DNA from: Actinomycetospora lemnae
GTDB lineage: Bacteria; Actinomycetota; Actinomycetes; Mycobacteriales; Pseudonocardiaceae
Length of the DNA: 64,000 nucleotides
Direction of reading: 5' to 3'
Assembly: GCF_028737315.1 (NCBI RefSeq)
Contig: NZ_JAQZAO010000001.1
Location: forward strand, 682,001 to 746,000
Numbering within the stretch: the first letter of the stretch is position 1; every line of letters starts with the position of its first letter. The translations under genes were made by a program, and so were the position numbers. This document shows positions 37,958 to 46,011 of the stretch, piece by piece. The notes beneath the pieces are model-generated. The model saw nothing but the letters and a program-made list of their open reading frames with translations, was not told the origin of the DNA and did not search any database.

Positions 37958-39483
37958 TGCCCGAGCGGACGATGGAGGCCCCCCACGGCGGCACCGGGAG
38001 CGACGCCCCCTCGGCGGCGACCCCGCCCGCGGCGGTGGGACCGGAGCTGGCCCGGGACTTCCGCGACGTCCTGCCCGCCGATCTGGTGATCACCGACGAG
38101 GTGGGACGGCGCAGCTACGAGTGCGACGGGCTCACCGGGTTCCGGCAGGTCCCGGCCCTGGTCGTGCTGCCGCGCGACGCCGAGGAGGTCGCCGCCTGCG
38201 TGCGGATCTGCGCCCGCCACGGCGTCCCGTTCGTCGCCCGCGGCGCCGGCACCGGGCTGTCGGGCGGCGCGATGCCCGTCGCCGACGGCGTCGTGATCTC
38301 GGTGCAGAAGCTGCGCCGCATCCTCGAGATCGACGTGGAGAACCGGCGCGCGGTGCTCGAGCCCGGCGTCTACAACCTCGAGATCTCGAAGGCCGCCCAG
38401 CCCCACGGCCTCTACTACGCGCCCGACCCGTCGAGCCAGCAGGTCTGCACCATCGGCGGCAACGTGGCCGAGAACTCCGGCGGCGCGCACTGCCTGAAGT
38501 ACGGCTTCACCACCAACCACGTCCTCGAGATGGAGGTCGTGCTCGCCGACGGCTCGGTGGTCACCCTCGGTGGTCCCACCGGCGAGCAGGCCGGCCCCGA
38601 CCTGCGCGGGTTGTTCATCGGCTCCGAGGGCACGCTCGGCATCTGCACCAGGGTGACCGTCCGGCTGCTGCAGACCCCGGAGACGGTCCGCACGGTGCTG
38701 GCGGACTTCCCGTCGATCGAGGCCGCGGGCGACACCGTCGGCGACATCGTCGACGCGGCGATCATCCCGGCCGCGGTGGAGATGATGGACTCGCTGTCGA
38801 TGGAGGCCTCCGAGGCCGCCACCGGCGCCGGGCTCACCGTCGACGCCCCCGCCGCGCTGATCATCGAGCTGGACGGTCCGGCCGACGAGGTCGAGGCCGA
38901 GTTCGAGCACCTCACCGCCATCTGCGAGCGCCACGGCGCCACGCGCCTGCACGTTCCGACCGAGGCCGAGGAGCGCCAGAAGGTGTGGAAGGGGCGCAAG
39001 GCCGCCTTCGCCGCGGTCGGGCGGATCAGCCCCGACTACATCGTCCAGGACGGGGTCGTCCCCCGGACGCGGCTGGCCGAGGTGCTCACGCGCATCGCCG
39101 AGATGGGCCGCGACGCCGGCCTGCGCGTGGCCAACGTCTTCCACGCGGGCGACGGCAACCTGCACCCGCTGGTGCTCTACTCGGAGTCCGCGGGCGAGCA
39201 CGACGCCGCGGAGAAGCTCTCCACCGACATCGCCGAGCTGTGCGTCGAGCTGGGCGGGTCGCTGTCGGGCGAGCACGGCATCGGCACCGACAAGGCCTGC
39301 TCGATGCCGGTGATGTTCTCCTCCGACGACCTCGGCGTCATGCACCGCGTGCGGCTCGCCTTCGACCCGGACTCGCGCTGCAACCCGGGCAAGCTCTTCC
39401 CGACGCCCCGGCTCTGCGGCGAGCGGCCCGGCAAGTACCAGCCCCACCCCCTCGAGGAAGCAGGAGTGATCGAGCGCCTGTGA
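37957..39483 (+). CDS. glcD: Glycolate oxidase, FAD-linked subunit GlcD
   Basis: The catalytic flavoprotein subunit that oxidises glycolate (or D-lactate) to glyoxylate. The 508-residue chain has a PCMH/FAD-binding domain: VPFVARGAGTGLSGGAMPV, GLYYAPDPSSQQVCTIGGNVAENSGGAHCLKYG, and GSEGTLGICTRVTV, followed by a C-terminal FAD-linked oxidase domain with VFHAGDGNLHPLVLY and GSLSGEHGIGTDK, and CNPGKLFPTP at the end. ATG 37957 overlaps the preceding gene by one base. Confidence 0.95.
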   Translation: MPERTMEAPHGGTGSDAPSAATPPAAVGPELARDFRDVLPADLVITDEVGRRSYECDGLTGFRQVPALVVLPRDAEEVAACVRICARHGVPFVARGAGTGLSGGAMPVADGVVISVQKLRRILEIDVENRRAVLEPGVYNLEISKAAQPHGLYYAPDPSSQQVCTIGGNVAENSGGAHCLKYGFTTNHVLEMEVVLADGSVVTLGGPTGEQAGPDLRGLFIGSEGTLGICTRVTVRLLQTPETVRTVLADFPSIEAAGDTVGDIVDAAIIPAAVEMMDSLSMEASEAATGAGLTVDAPAALIIELDGPADEVEAEFEHLTAICERHGATRLHVPTEAEERQKVWKGRKAAFAAVGRISPDYIVQDGVVPRTRLAEVLTRIAEMGRDAGLRVANVFHAGDGNLHPLVLYSESAGEHDAAEKLSTDIAELCVELGGSLSGEHGIGTDKACSMPVMFSSDDLGVMHRVRLAFDPDSRCNPGKLFPTPRLCGERPGKYQPHPLEEAGVIERL

Positions 39484-40649
39484 GCACCCCACGGGTAGAG
39501 ACCGTCACGCCCACCACCGTCGACGACCTGCGCGCCGCCGTCCTCGACCGCCCCGGCACGATCCGCCTCGCCGGCGCCGGCACCGCCGCCGACTGGGCGG
39601 GCACGCCCGCACCCGCGGACACGGTCCTCGACCTCACGGGGCTGTCCGGGATCGTCACGCACAACCCCGGCGACATGACCGTCGAGGTCCACGCCGGCAC
39701 GCCGTTCGCGCAGCTCCAGGAGGAGCTGGGCGAGCACCACCAGCGCGTCGCCGTCGACCCCGCCCGGGTCGCCGAGGGCGCCACCCTCGGCGGGCTGTTC
39801 GCCACCGCCGACTCCGGTCCGCGCGCGCTGCAGTACGGCTCCCTGCGCGACCTCGTCATCGGCGCGACGATCGTGCTCGCCGACGGCACCGTCGCCCGCT
39901 CCGGCGGACACGTGATCAAGAACGTCGCGGGCTACGACCTCACCAAGGTCCTGCACGGCGCCCATGGCACGCTCGGCGTCGTCGCCCGGCTCGTGCTGCG
40001 CCTGCACCCGACGCCGCAGGCCACGGTCACCGTCGCGGTGCCGTGCGAGCGGTCGGGGTCGGCGGACCTCGCCCGGCGGGTGGCCGACAGCCCGGTCGAG
40101 GCCACGGCGATCCAGTGGCACGGGTCCGATCAGGGTGACCGGCTCCTCGTCCTCGTCGAGGGCTCCGAGAGCGGCGCCGACGCCCGGGCCCGGCGGCTCG
40201 TCGACGCCGTGGGCGGCGAGCTCCTCGCCCCCGACGACGCCGGGGCGGCGTGGGAGGCGCACGCGGCGTCGGTCCGCGCGCGCCCGGCGGACCGTGCCGT
40301 GTTCCGCTTCGGCGTCATCCCCTCCTCGCTGACCGGCGTGCTCGACGGCCTGGAGGCCGACACCGGCGGGCTCACCGAGGTCACCACGTCGCCGCGCACC
40401 GGCGTCGCCACCGTGGCGGTCCCGGCCGACGCCGACGTCGTCGCCGCCGCGCACCGCCGGGTCGCCGACGCCGGGGGCACGTCCTCGCTGCGCCAGCGCC
40501 CGGCCGGTGCCGAGCTGCCCGCGTTCGGGCCCGCGCCCCCGTCGGCCGCGCTGCTGCGCGCCGTCGCCACGTCCCTCGACCCCGACCAGCGCCTGGGCCG
40601 CGGACGGCTCGCGCCCTGGATCCCTGCACCGACCGGAGTGAGCGCATGA
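39480..40649 (+). CDS. glcE: Glycolate oxidase, FAD-binding subunit GlcE
   Basis: Second, smaller flavin subunit of the GlcDEF complex (389 residues). It carries a degenerate FAD domain: IRLAGAGTAADWAGTP, DLTGLSGIVTHNPGDMTVEVHAGTP, GATLGGLFATADSGPRALQYGSLRDLVIGATIVLADG, GYDLTKVLHGAHGTLGVV. GTG 39480 overlaps the glcD stop as GTGA. Confidence 0.93.
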   Translation: MSTPRVETVTPTTVDDLRAAVLDRPGTIRLAGAGTAADWAGTPAPADTVLDLTGLSGIVTHNPGDMTVEVHAGTPFAQLQEELGEHHQRVAVDPARVAEGATLGGLFATADSGPRALQYGSLRDLVIGATIVLADGTVARSGGHVIKNVAGYDLTKVLHGAHGTLGVVARLVLRLHPTPQATVTVAVPCERSGSADLARRVADSPVEATAIQWHGSDQGDRLLVLVEGSESGADARARRLVDAVGGELLAPDDAGAAWEAHAASVRARPADRAVFRFGVIPSSLTGVLDGLEADTGGLTEVTTSPRTGVATVAVPADADVVAAAHRRVADAGGTSSLRQRPAGAELPAFGPAPPSAALLRAVATSLDPDQRLGRGRLAPWIPAPTGVSA

Positions 40650-42058
40650 CCACCCACCCCACCACCGGTCCGACGCCCGACTTCTCCTCCGAGCGCGGCG
40701 AGAAGCCCGCCCCGGAGCGCGCCGACCTGCTCGGCGGCGAGTTCGGCTCGTTCGACGACCACCACCCGCCGGCCCAGGAGCTGCTCGACGACTGCGTGCA
40801 CTGCGGCTTCTGCCTGCCGACGTGCCCGACGTACGCGCTGTGGGGCGAGGAGATGGACTCCCCCCGCGGGCGCATCTACCTCATGGAGATGGCGGAGAAG
40901 GGCGAGATCCCGCTCGAGGGCGCGTTCACCACGCACATCGACCGGTGTCTGGGCTGCATGGCCTGCGTGACGGCGTGCCCGTCGGGCGTCCAGTACGACC
41001 GTCTGCTCGAGGCCACCCGCCCGCAGATCGAGCGCAACGTGCGCCGGTCGCGCTCCGACCGGCTCTTCCGCGAGGCGATCTTCGCGCTGTTCCCCTACAA
41101 GCGACGGCTGCGCGCGGCGTCGCTCGGCGGCGCGCTGTACCAGAAGCTGCGGCCGAAGAGCATGGAGAAGCTGCTGGCCAGGGTGCCGGAGCGCTTCGGG
41201 CGGCTGGTCGCCATGGAGTCGCTGCTGCCGCCGGTGAGCGTGCGCGACGCGTTCCGGCGGATGCCCGAGCGCACCCCGGCGGTGCTCGACCCCGCCCACC
41301 CCGAACGCCGGGGCCGGGTCGGCCTGCTCACCGGGTGCGTGCAGGACGTGTTCTTCCACCCGGTCAACGAGGCCACCGCGCGGGTGCTCGCCGCCGAGGG
41401 GTGGGACGTCATCGCCCCGCGCGAGCAGGCGTGCTGCGGGGCGCTGGGGCTGCACGCGGGCCGGGAGGCCGAGGCCGTCGAGCGGGCGAAGAAGCTCATC
41501 GCGACGTTCGAGCGCGCGCAGGTCGACACGATCGCCACCAACGTCGCCGGTTGCGGGTCGTCGATGAAGGAGTACGGCGAGCTGCTGGCCGACGACCCGG
41601 AGTGGGCGGACCGCGCGCAGGCGTTCGCGGCCAAGGTGCGCGACATCTCCGAGGTCGTCGACGAGACCCTCGCCGACCCGCGGGCGCGCCGGCACCCGCT
41701 CGAGGCGACGGTCGTCTACCACGACGCCTGCCACCTCGGGCACGCCCAGAAGATCCGCAGCGAGCCGCGCCGGGTGCTGCGCGCGATCCCGGGCGTCGAG
41801 CTCGTCGAGTTGCCCGAGGCGGAGATCTGCTGCGGGTCGGCGGGGATCTACAACATGCTCCAGCCGCAGGCCGCGAGCGACCTCGGCCGGCGCAAGGCCG
41901 ACAACATCAAGGGCACCGGCGCCGACGTCCTCGTCACCGCCAACCCGGGGTGCCTGCTGCAGATCCGGAAGTACCTGGACGGCGAGCTGCCGATGCTCCA
42001 CCCGATCCAGCTCGTCGACGCCTCCATCCGCGGCGTCCGGCCGCCGGAGATGGGCTGA
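40646..42058 (+). CDS. glcF: Glycolate oxidase, iron-sulfur subunit GlcF
   Basis: The electron-transfer subunit (470 residues) that passes electrons from GlcDE to the quinone pool. Two 4Fe-4S motifs lie at Cys50-Cys60 (CVHCGFCLPTCP) and Cys101-Cys111 (CLGCMACVTACP), followed by two CCG domains (LTGCVQDVFFH...EQACCGALGLHAG and HDACHLGHAQ...EICCGSAG). ATG 40646 overlaps the glcE stop as ATGA. The gene ends 10 bases before a perfect 40-bp palindrome. Confidence 0.96.
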   Translation: MTTHPTTGPTPDFSSERGEKPAPERADLLGGEFGSFDDHHPPAQELLDDCVHCGFCLPTCPTYALWGEEMDSPRGRIYLMEMAEKGEIPLEGAFTTHIDRCLGCMACVTACPSGVQYDRLLEATRPQIERNVRRSRSDRLFREAIFALFPYKRRLRAASLGGALYQKLRPKSMEKLLARVPERFGRLVAMESLLPPVSVRDAFRRMPERTPAVLDPAHPERRGRVGLLTGCVQDVFFHPVNEATARVLAAEGWDVIAPREQACCGALGLHAGREAEAVERAKKLIATFERAQVDTIATNVAGCGSSMKEYGELLADDPEWADRAQAFAAKVRDISEVVDETLADPRARRHPLEATVVYHDACHLGHAQKIRSEPRRVLRAIPGVELVELPEAEICCGSAGIYNMLQPQAASDLGRRKADNIKGTGADVLVTANPGCLLQIRKYLDGELPMLHPIQLVDASIRGVRPPEMG

Positions 42059-42067
42059 CACCGCCTC

Positions 42068-42107
42068 GTGAGTACTTTCCGCGGCTATAGCCGCGGAAAG
42101 TACTCAC
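42068..42107. repeat. Perfect 40-bp palindrome between glcF and thiL
   Basis: Every base from GTGAGTACTTTCCGCGGC to its complement matches around a central TATA. It sits between the convergent glcF and thiL genes, so it may serve as a bidirectional terminator. It has the same length, ends (GTGAG...CTCAC) and centre style ((T/G)ATA) as the palindrome inside the MocR gene at 47117-47156, though the stems differ. This suggests a dispersed palindrome family. Confidence 0.85.
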
Positions 42108-42114
42108 ATAGGGG

Positions 42115-43173
42115 TCAGCGCCAGTGCCGCCAGCCCGGGTCGCCGGCGCCGCCCCAGCGGTCGGCGTCGACGGTGACGCCCGTGCCGGCGCGGATCTCCC
42201 CGCACACCGCCCACCCGTCGGGCACGACGTCCTCGCTCGGGAAGGTGGCGACGAGCGCGTGGTCCTCGCCGCCGGTCAGGGCCCAGCCCAGCGGGTCGCC
42301 GCCGAGCGCCGAGGCCACGTCACGCAGCTTGTCGGCCACCGGCAGCAGGCGCGAGGACAGGTCGACGTGGACCCGTGAGGCGGCGGCGACGTGACCGAGG
42401 TCCGCGAGCAGGCCGTCCGAGGTGTCGATCATCGACGTCGCCCCGGCCCGCGCGGCGACCGGGCCCTCGCGCCACGGCGGGCGGGGCGTCCGGTGGGCGG
42501 CGACCATCGCGACCGGCGAGCGGAAGCCCCGGCGCAGCACCGCCATCCCGGCCGCCGACCACCCGAGGTCGCCGCGCACCGCCACCACGTCGCCCGGCCG
42601 CGCGCCGGAGCGCGTCACGGGCGCCCGACCCTCGAGATCGCCCAGCGCCGTGATCGAGACCACCATGGTGTCGGCGGACACGGTGTCGCCCCCGACGACG
42701 CCGATCCCGGCGTCCGCCGCGGCGTCCCACACGCCCGCCGCGAGGCCGTCGAGGACCTCCGTGCTCGTCGTCCCGGGGCAGGCCAGCGAGAGCAGCAGGG
42801 CCGTCGGGACCGCGCCCATCGCGGCGACGTCGGCCAGGTTGGCCGCGACCGCCTTGCGCCCGACCTGCTCGGGCGCGGACCAGTCGAAACGGAAGTGCAC
42901 GCCCTCGACCAGCGTGTCCACCGTCGCGACCACGCGCCCGTCCGGGGCCGCGACCAGCGCCGCGTCGTCCCCGGGACCCAGCAGCACGGGCTCGGGCTGG
43001 AAGCGGTCCCCGGTGAGCCGCTCGATCACGCCGAACTCGCCGAGCTCCCCGGCCGTGTCCGCGGCAGCCGGGACCGACCGGCCGGCTCCTGCGCCGCCCG
43101 GCACGCTCGCGCTCCGTCGGGTGGACCCCTCGGTACGTCCGTGTCCCCCGCGCCCGTTCGCCGTCCGGCTCAC
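42115..43173 (-). CDS. thiL: Thiamine-monophosphate kinase
   Basis: Phosphorylates thiamine monophosphate to the active diphosphate. The 352-residue product from GTG 43173 (behind GGAGACG) has GELGEFGVIERLTG, LLGPGDDAALV, VEGVHFRFDWSAPEQVGRKAVAANLADVAAMGA (the metal-binding and ANLSDLAAMG motif), GGDTVSAD, MIDTSDGLLADLGHVA and LTGGEDHALVATF. The first 40 residues before GELGEFG are longer than needed and could be removed if a later start is used. Confidence 0.95.
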   Translation of the reverse strand: MSRTANGRGGHGRTEGSTRRSASVPGGAGAGRSVPAAADTAGELGEFGVIERLTGDRFQPEPVLLGPGDDAALVAAPDGRVVATVDTLVEGVHFRFDWSAPEQVGRKAVAANLADVAAMGAVPTALLLSLACPGTTSTEVLDGLAAGVWDAAADAGIGVVGGDTVSADTMVVSITALGDLEGRAPVTRSGARPGDVVAVRGDLGWSAAGMAVLRRGFRSPVAMVAAHRTPRPPWREGPVAARAGATSMIDTSDGLLADLGHVAAASRVHVDLSSRLLPVADKLRDVASALGGDPLGWALTGGEDHALVATFPSEDVVPDGWAVCGEIRAGTGVTVDADRWGGAGDPGWRHWR

Positions 43174-43251
43174 CCCTCGTCTCCCTGCGGTACCTTCCCT
43201 GCCACCCTGGCCGGCGTCACCGTCGGCCCGTTCCCCCGAGGAGGCACATCC

Positions 43252-43488
43252 GTGGTCCAGGCCTACATCCTGATCCAGACCGAGGTGGGTCGTGCCGCCG
43301 CGGTCGCCTCGGACGTGGCCGGCATCGACGGTGTGACCCGGGCCCAGGACGTCACCGGACCCTACGACGTCATCGTCACCGCGGAGGCCGATGACGTCGA
43401 CACGCTCGGGCGGGATGTCGTCGGCGCGGTGCAGAAGGTCCCCGGTATCACCCGCACGCTCACCTGCCCCGTCGTCTCGACCGACTGA
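43252..43488 (+). CDS. Stand-alone Lrp/AsnC ligand-binding (RAM) domain protein
   Basis: A 78-residue protein that is only the RAM/ACT-like effector domain of Lrp/AsnC regulators: VQAYILIQTEVGRAAAVASDVAGIDGVTRAQDVTGPYDVIVTAEADDVDTLGRDVVGAVQKVPGITRTLTCPVV. No helix-turn-helix is encoded in front. Such proteins oligomerise and bind amino acids; they may modulate other regulators. GTG 43252 follows GAGGAGG. Divergent from thiL and just ahead of the DUF3515 gene. Confidence 0.92.
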   Translation: MVQAYILIQTEVGRAAAVASDVAGIDGVTRAQDVTGPYDVIVTAEADDVDTLGRDVVGAVQKVPGITRTLTCPVVSTD

Positions 43489-43490
43489 GC

Positions 43491-44048
43491 GTGGTCCTGC
43501 GCAGCGCGCCCGAGGTGGCGCGCCGGCTCCCCCGTGTGCTCGTCGTGCTCGTGCTGACGGTGCCCGTGCTCGTGGTGGCCGGGGTGTTCGTGGCGTCGCT
43601 GGTGCTGGTGCGCGAGCCCGTGCCCGACGCCGACACCGTGCGCCTGCGGGTCCCCGCCGTCCCGACGCCCGCCGCCGCGAGCGCCGACTGCTCACGCCTG
43701 CTCTCCGGCCTGCCCGGCGAGATGGCCACCGAGCAGGGCATGCTGGCGCGCCGCGTGCTCGCCGACCCCGTGCCGCCGGCGACGGTGGCCTGGGGCGGCG
43801 AGGAGGGGGCTGCGCCCGTCGTCCTGCGCTGCGGCCTGCCCCGGCCGGCGGCGATGACCGCGGGGGGCTCGATGACGGTCGTCAACGGCGTCGACTGGGT
43901 CGAGGTCGACGACGGCGTGCCGGGCAGCGCGACCTGGGTGACGACCGACCGCGCGGTCTACGTCGGGGTCACGGTGCCCGACGGCATCGGCACCGCCCCG
44001 ATCCAGGACGTCTCGCGCGGCGTCAAGATCTCGCTCGTGAGCCGTTGA
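43491..44048 (+). CDS. DUF3515 family membrane-anchored protein
   Basis: The 185-residue protein has one N-terminal membrane segment (about 15-42) and an extracytoplasmic DUF3515 domain with two cysteines: [24 protein letters not shown] and [31 protein letters not shown]. It is found beside thiL and ddl across actinobacteria; its role is unknown. It overlaps the convergent ddl gene by 26 bases and begins two bases after the Lrp-like gene. Confidence 0.93.
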   Translation: MVLRSAPEVARRLPRVLVVLVLTVPVLVVAGVFVASLVLVREPVPDADTVRLRVPAVPTPAAASADCSRLLSGLPGEMATEQGMLARRVLADPVPPATVAWGGEEGAAPVVLRCGLPRPAAMTAGGSMTVVNGVDWVEVDDGVPGSATWVTTDRAVYVGVTVPDGIGTAPIQDVSRGVKISLVSR

Positions 44049-45192
44049 GCGCGGTCTCGACCAGCGTCGTGAGCAGCGTCGGGTAGTCGATGCCCGCCGT
44101 CGCCCACATCCGCGGGTAGAGCGAGGTCGCCGTGAACCCGGGCATGGTGTTGAGCTCGTTGACGAGCAGCCGCCACGACGGTCGGGCTCCGCTGCGCTGC
44201 GTCTCCACGTCGCCGGTGAGGAAGAAGTCGACGCGCGCGAGGCCCTCGACGCCCATCGTCCGGAACACCTCGATCGCCCGGGTGCGCACGGTCTCGGCCA
44301 CCTCGTCGTCGAGCTTCGCGGGCACGTCGAGCTCGCAGGCGTCGTCGAGGTACTTGGTGTCGAAGTCGTACCAGCCGGCGTCGCCACCGACGACGCGGAT
44401 CTCGGCCGGCACGCTCGCCTCGACGCGGCCGTCGGGGTGCTCGAGCACGCCGCACTCGATCTCGCGCCCGACGATCGCGGCCTCCACCAGGACCTTGGGG
44501 TCCTCCCTCCGCGCCGTGGCGATGGCCGCGTCGAGGCCGGCCCAGTCGGTGACCCGCGTGATGCCCACCGACGACCCGGCCCGCGCGGGCTTGACGAACA
44601 CCGGCAGGCCCAGGCGCTCGCGCTCGGCGGCGGTGAGGTCCGTCCCTCCCGGGCGGTCCGGGGTCAGCACGACGGCGTCGCCGACGGCCAGCCCGGCGTC
44701 GCGGAGCAGGCGCTTGGTGACGTCCTTGTCCATCGAGGCCGCGCTCGCCAGCACCCCGGCGCCGACGTAGGGGACGCCGGCCGACTCGAGCAGGCCCTGG
44801 ACGGTGCCGTCCTCGCCGCCGGGGCCGTGCAGCACGGGCACGACGACGTCGACGCGGCCCAGCGACGCGCCGTCGTCGAGCGCGACGAGCTCGCGGCGCG
44901 TGTCGGCGGGCAGGGCCACCGGGCGCCCGGAGGTCACCTCGGGCAGCTCGCGGCCGCGCAGGCGCAGCTCGGCGGGGTCGGTGGGCCCGAGCACCCAGGC
45001 GCCCGCGGGCGTGATGCCGACGGGGAGGACGTCGTAGCGCTCCCGGTCGAGGTGCGCGAGCACGCTGCCGGCCGACAGACACGAGATCTTGTGCTCGCTG
45101 CTGCGGCCGCCGAAGAGCACGACGACGCGGGGGCGGTGCGGCTCCCCCTGCGGGGTCGAGCTCCGCTCCGCTCCGTCTCCCGGGCCCGTCAT
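44023..45192 (-). CDS. ddl: D-alanine--D-alanine ligase
   Basis: Makes the D-Ala-D-Ala dipeptide for peptidoglycan. The 389-residue ATP-grasp enzyme has [97 protein letters not shown] and [21 protein letters not shown] with the metal-binding E-N pair. The GGRSSEH and PGFT motifs are complete. ATG 45192. Sits between DUF3515 and kynA. Confidence 0.96.
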   Translation of the reverse strand: MTGPGDGAERSSTPQGEPHRPRVVVLFGGRSSEHKISCLSAGSVLAHLDRERYDVLPVGITPAGAWVLGPTDPAELRLRGRELPEVTSGRPVALPADTRRELVALDDGASLGRVDVVVPVLHGPGGEDGTVQGLLESAGVPYVGAGVLASAASMDKDVTKRLLRDAGLAVGDAVVLTPDRPGGTDLTAAERERLGLPVFVKPARAGSSVGITRVTDWAGLDAAIATARREDPKVLVEAAIVGREIECGVLEHPDGRVEASVPAEIRVVGGDAGWYDFDTKYLDDACELDVPAKLDDEVAETVRTRAIEVFRTMGVEGLARVDFFLTGDVETQRSGARPSWRLLVNELNTMPGFTATSLYPRMWATAGIDYPTLLTTLVETALNGSRARS

Positions 45193-45213
45193 GGCGGCGG
45201 AGCCTACGCGCTG

Positions 45214-46011
45214 CTACAGCGCCGTCCGCACGGCGTAGAGCTCGGGGAAGAATGTCAGGTCGAGGACGCGGCGCAGGAACGAGGCGCCGGTCGTCCCGCC
45301 GGTGCCGGTGCGGAAGCCGATGGTACGCTCGACGGTCTTGAGGTGGCGGAAGCGCCAGAGCTGCAGGTTGTCCTCGACGTCGACGAGCTCCTCGCACGCC
45401 TCGTAGACGTCCCAGTTCCGCTCCGGCGCGTCGTAGATCGCGCGGAACACCTCGACCAGCCGCGGGTCCTCCTCGTGCGCCGCGCGGACGTCGCGCTCGA
45501 GCAGGTCGGCGGGCACGGGGTGGCCCCGGCGCGCGAGCAGGCGCAGGAACTCGTCGTAGAGGCTGGGCCGTTCCAGCGCGGCGGTGAGCAGGGCCCGCGC
45601 GGCCTCGTCCTTGCCCAGCACCTCGATCATGGCCGGGTCCTTGGCGCCGAGCAGGAACTCGACGGCCCGGTACTGGTAGCTCTGGAACCCCGACGACGTC
45701 CCGAGGAACCCGCGGAACTGCTGGTACTCGGTGGGCGTGAGCGTCGCGAGCACCGACCACTGCTCGATGAGCTGCTTCTGGACGTGCTTGACGCGCGCCA
45801 GGCGCTTGAGGGCGAGCGGGAGGTCGTCGCGGGCCAGGTCGTCGCACGCGCCGGTGAGCTCGTGCAGCGCCAGCTTGAGCCAGAGCTCCGAGGTCTGGTG
45901 CTGGACGATGAACAGCAGCTCGTCGTGGGCCTCGGGACGCGAGAGCGGGTGCTGCGCCCCGAGCAGCTCGTCGAGGTGCAGGTACTGCCCGTAGGTCAGG
46001 GACTCGGCCAC
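45214..46011 (-). CDS. kynA: Tryptophan 2,3-dioxygenase
   Basis: Haem enzyme for the first step of the kynurenine path (tryptophan to N-formylkynurenine). The 265-residue protein has YGQYLHLDELLGAQHPLS, HDELLFIVQHQTSELWLKLALHEL (with the distal-pocket residues), RGFLGTSSGFQSYQYRAVEFLLG, LWRFRHLKTVERTIGFRTGTGGTTGASFL. GTG 46011 follows GAGGAGGA. It overlaps the MocR gene end by 16 bases and is downstream in the same direction, so the two are co-expressed. No kynurenine formamidase or kynureninase gene is nearby. Confidence 0.95.
   Translation of the reverse strand: MAESLTYGQYLHLDELLGAQHPLSRPEAHDELLFIVQHQTSELWLKLALHELTGACDDLARDDLPLALKRLARVKHVQKQLIEQWSVLATLTPTEYQQFRGFLGTSSGFQSYQYRAVEFLLGAKDPAMIEVLGKDEAARALLTAALERPSLYDEFLRLLARRGHPVPADLLERDVRAAHEEDPRLVEVFRAIYDAPERNWDVYEACEELVDVEDNLQLWRFRHLKTVERTIGFRTGTGGTTGASFLRRVLDLTFFPELYAVRTAL

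Noticed and set aside
42068-42107. Ordinary intrinsic terminator only
   Set aside because: The location fits a terminator, but the exact 40-bp symmetry and matching copy inside mocR make a simple terminator reading insufficient.
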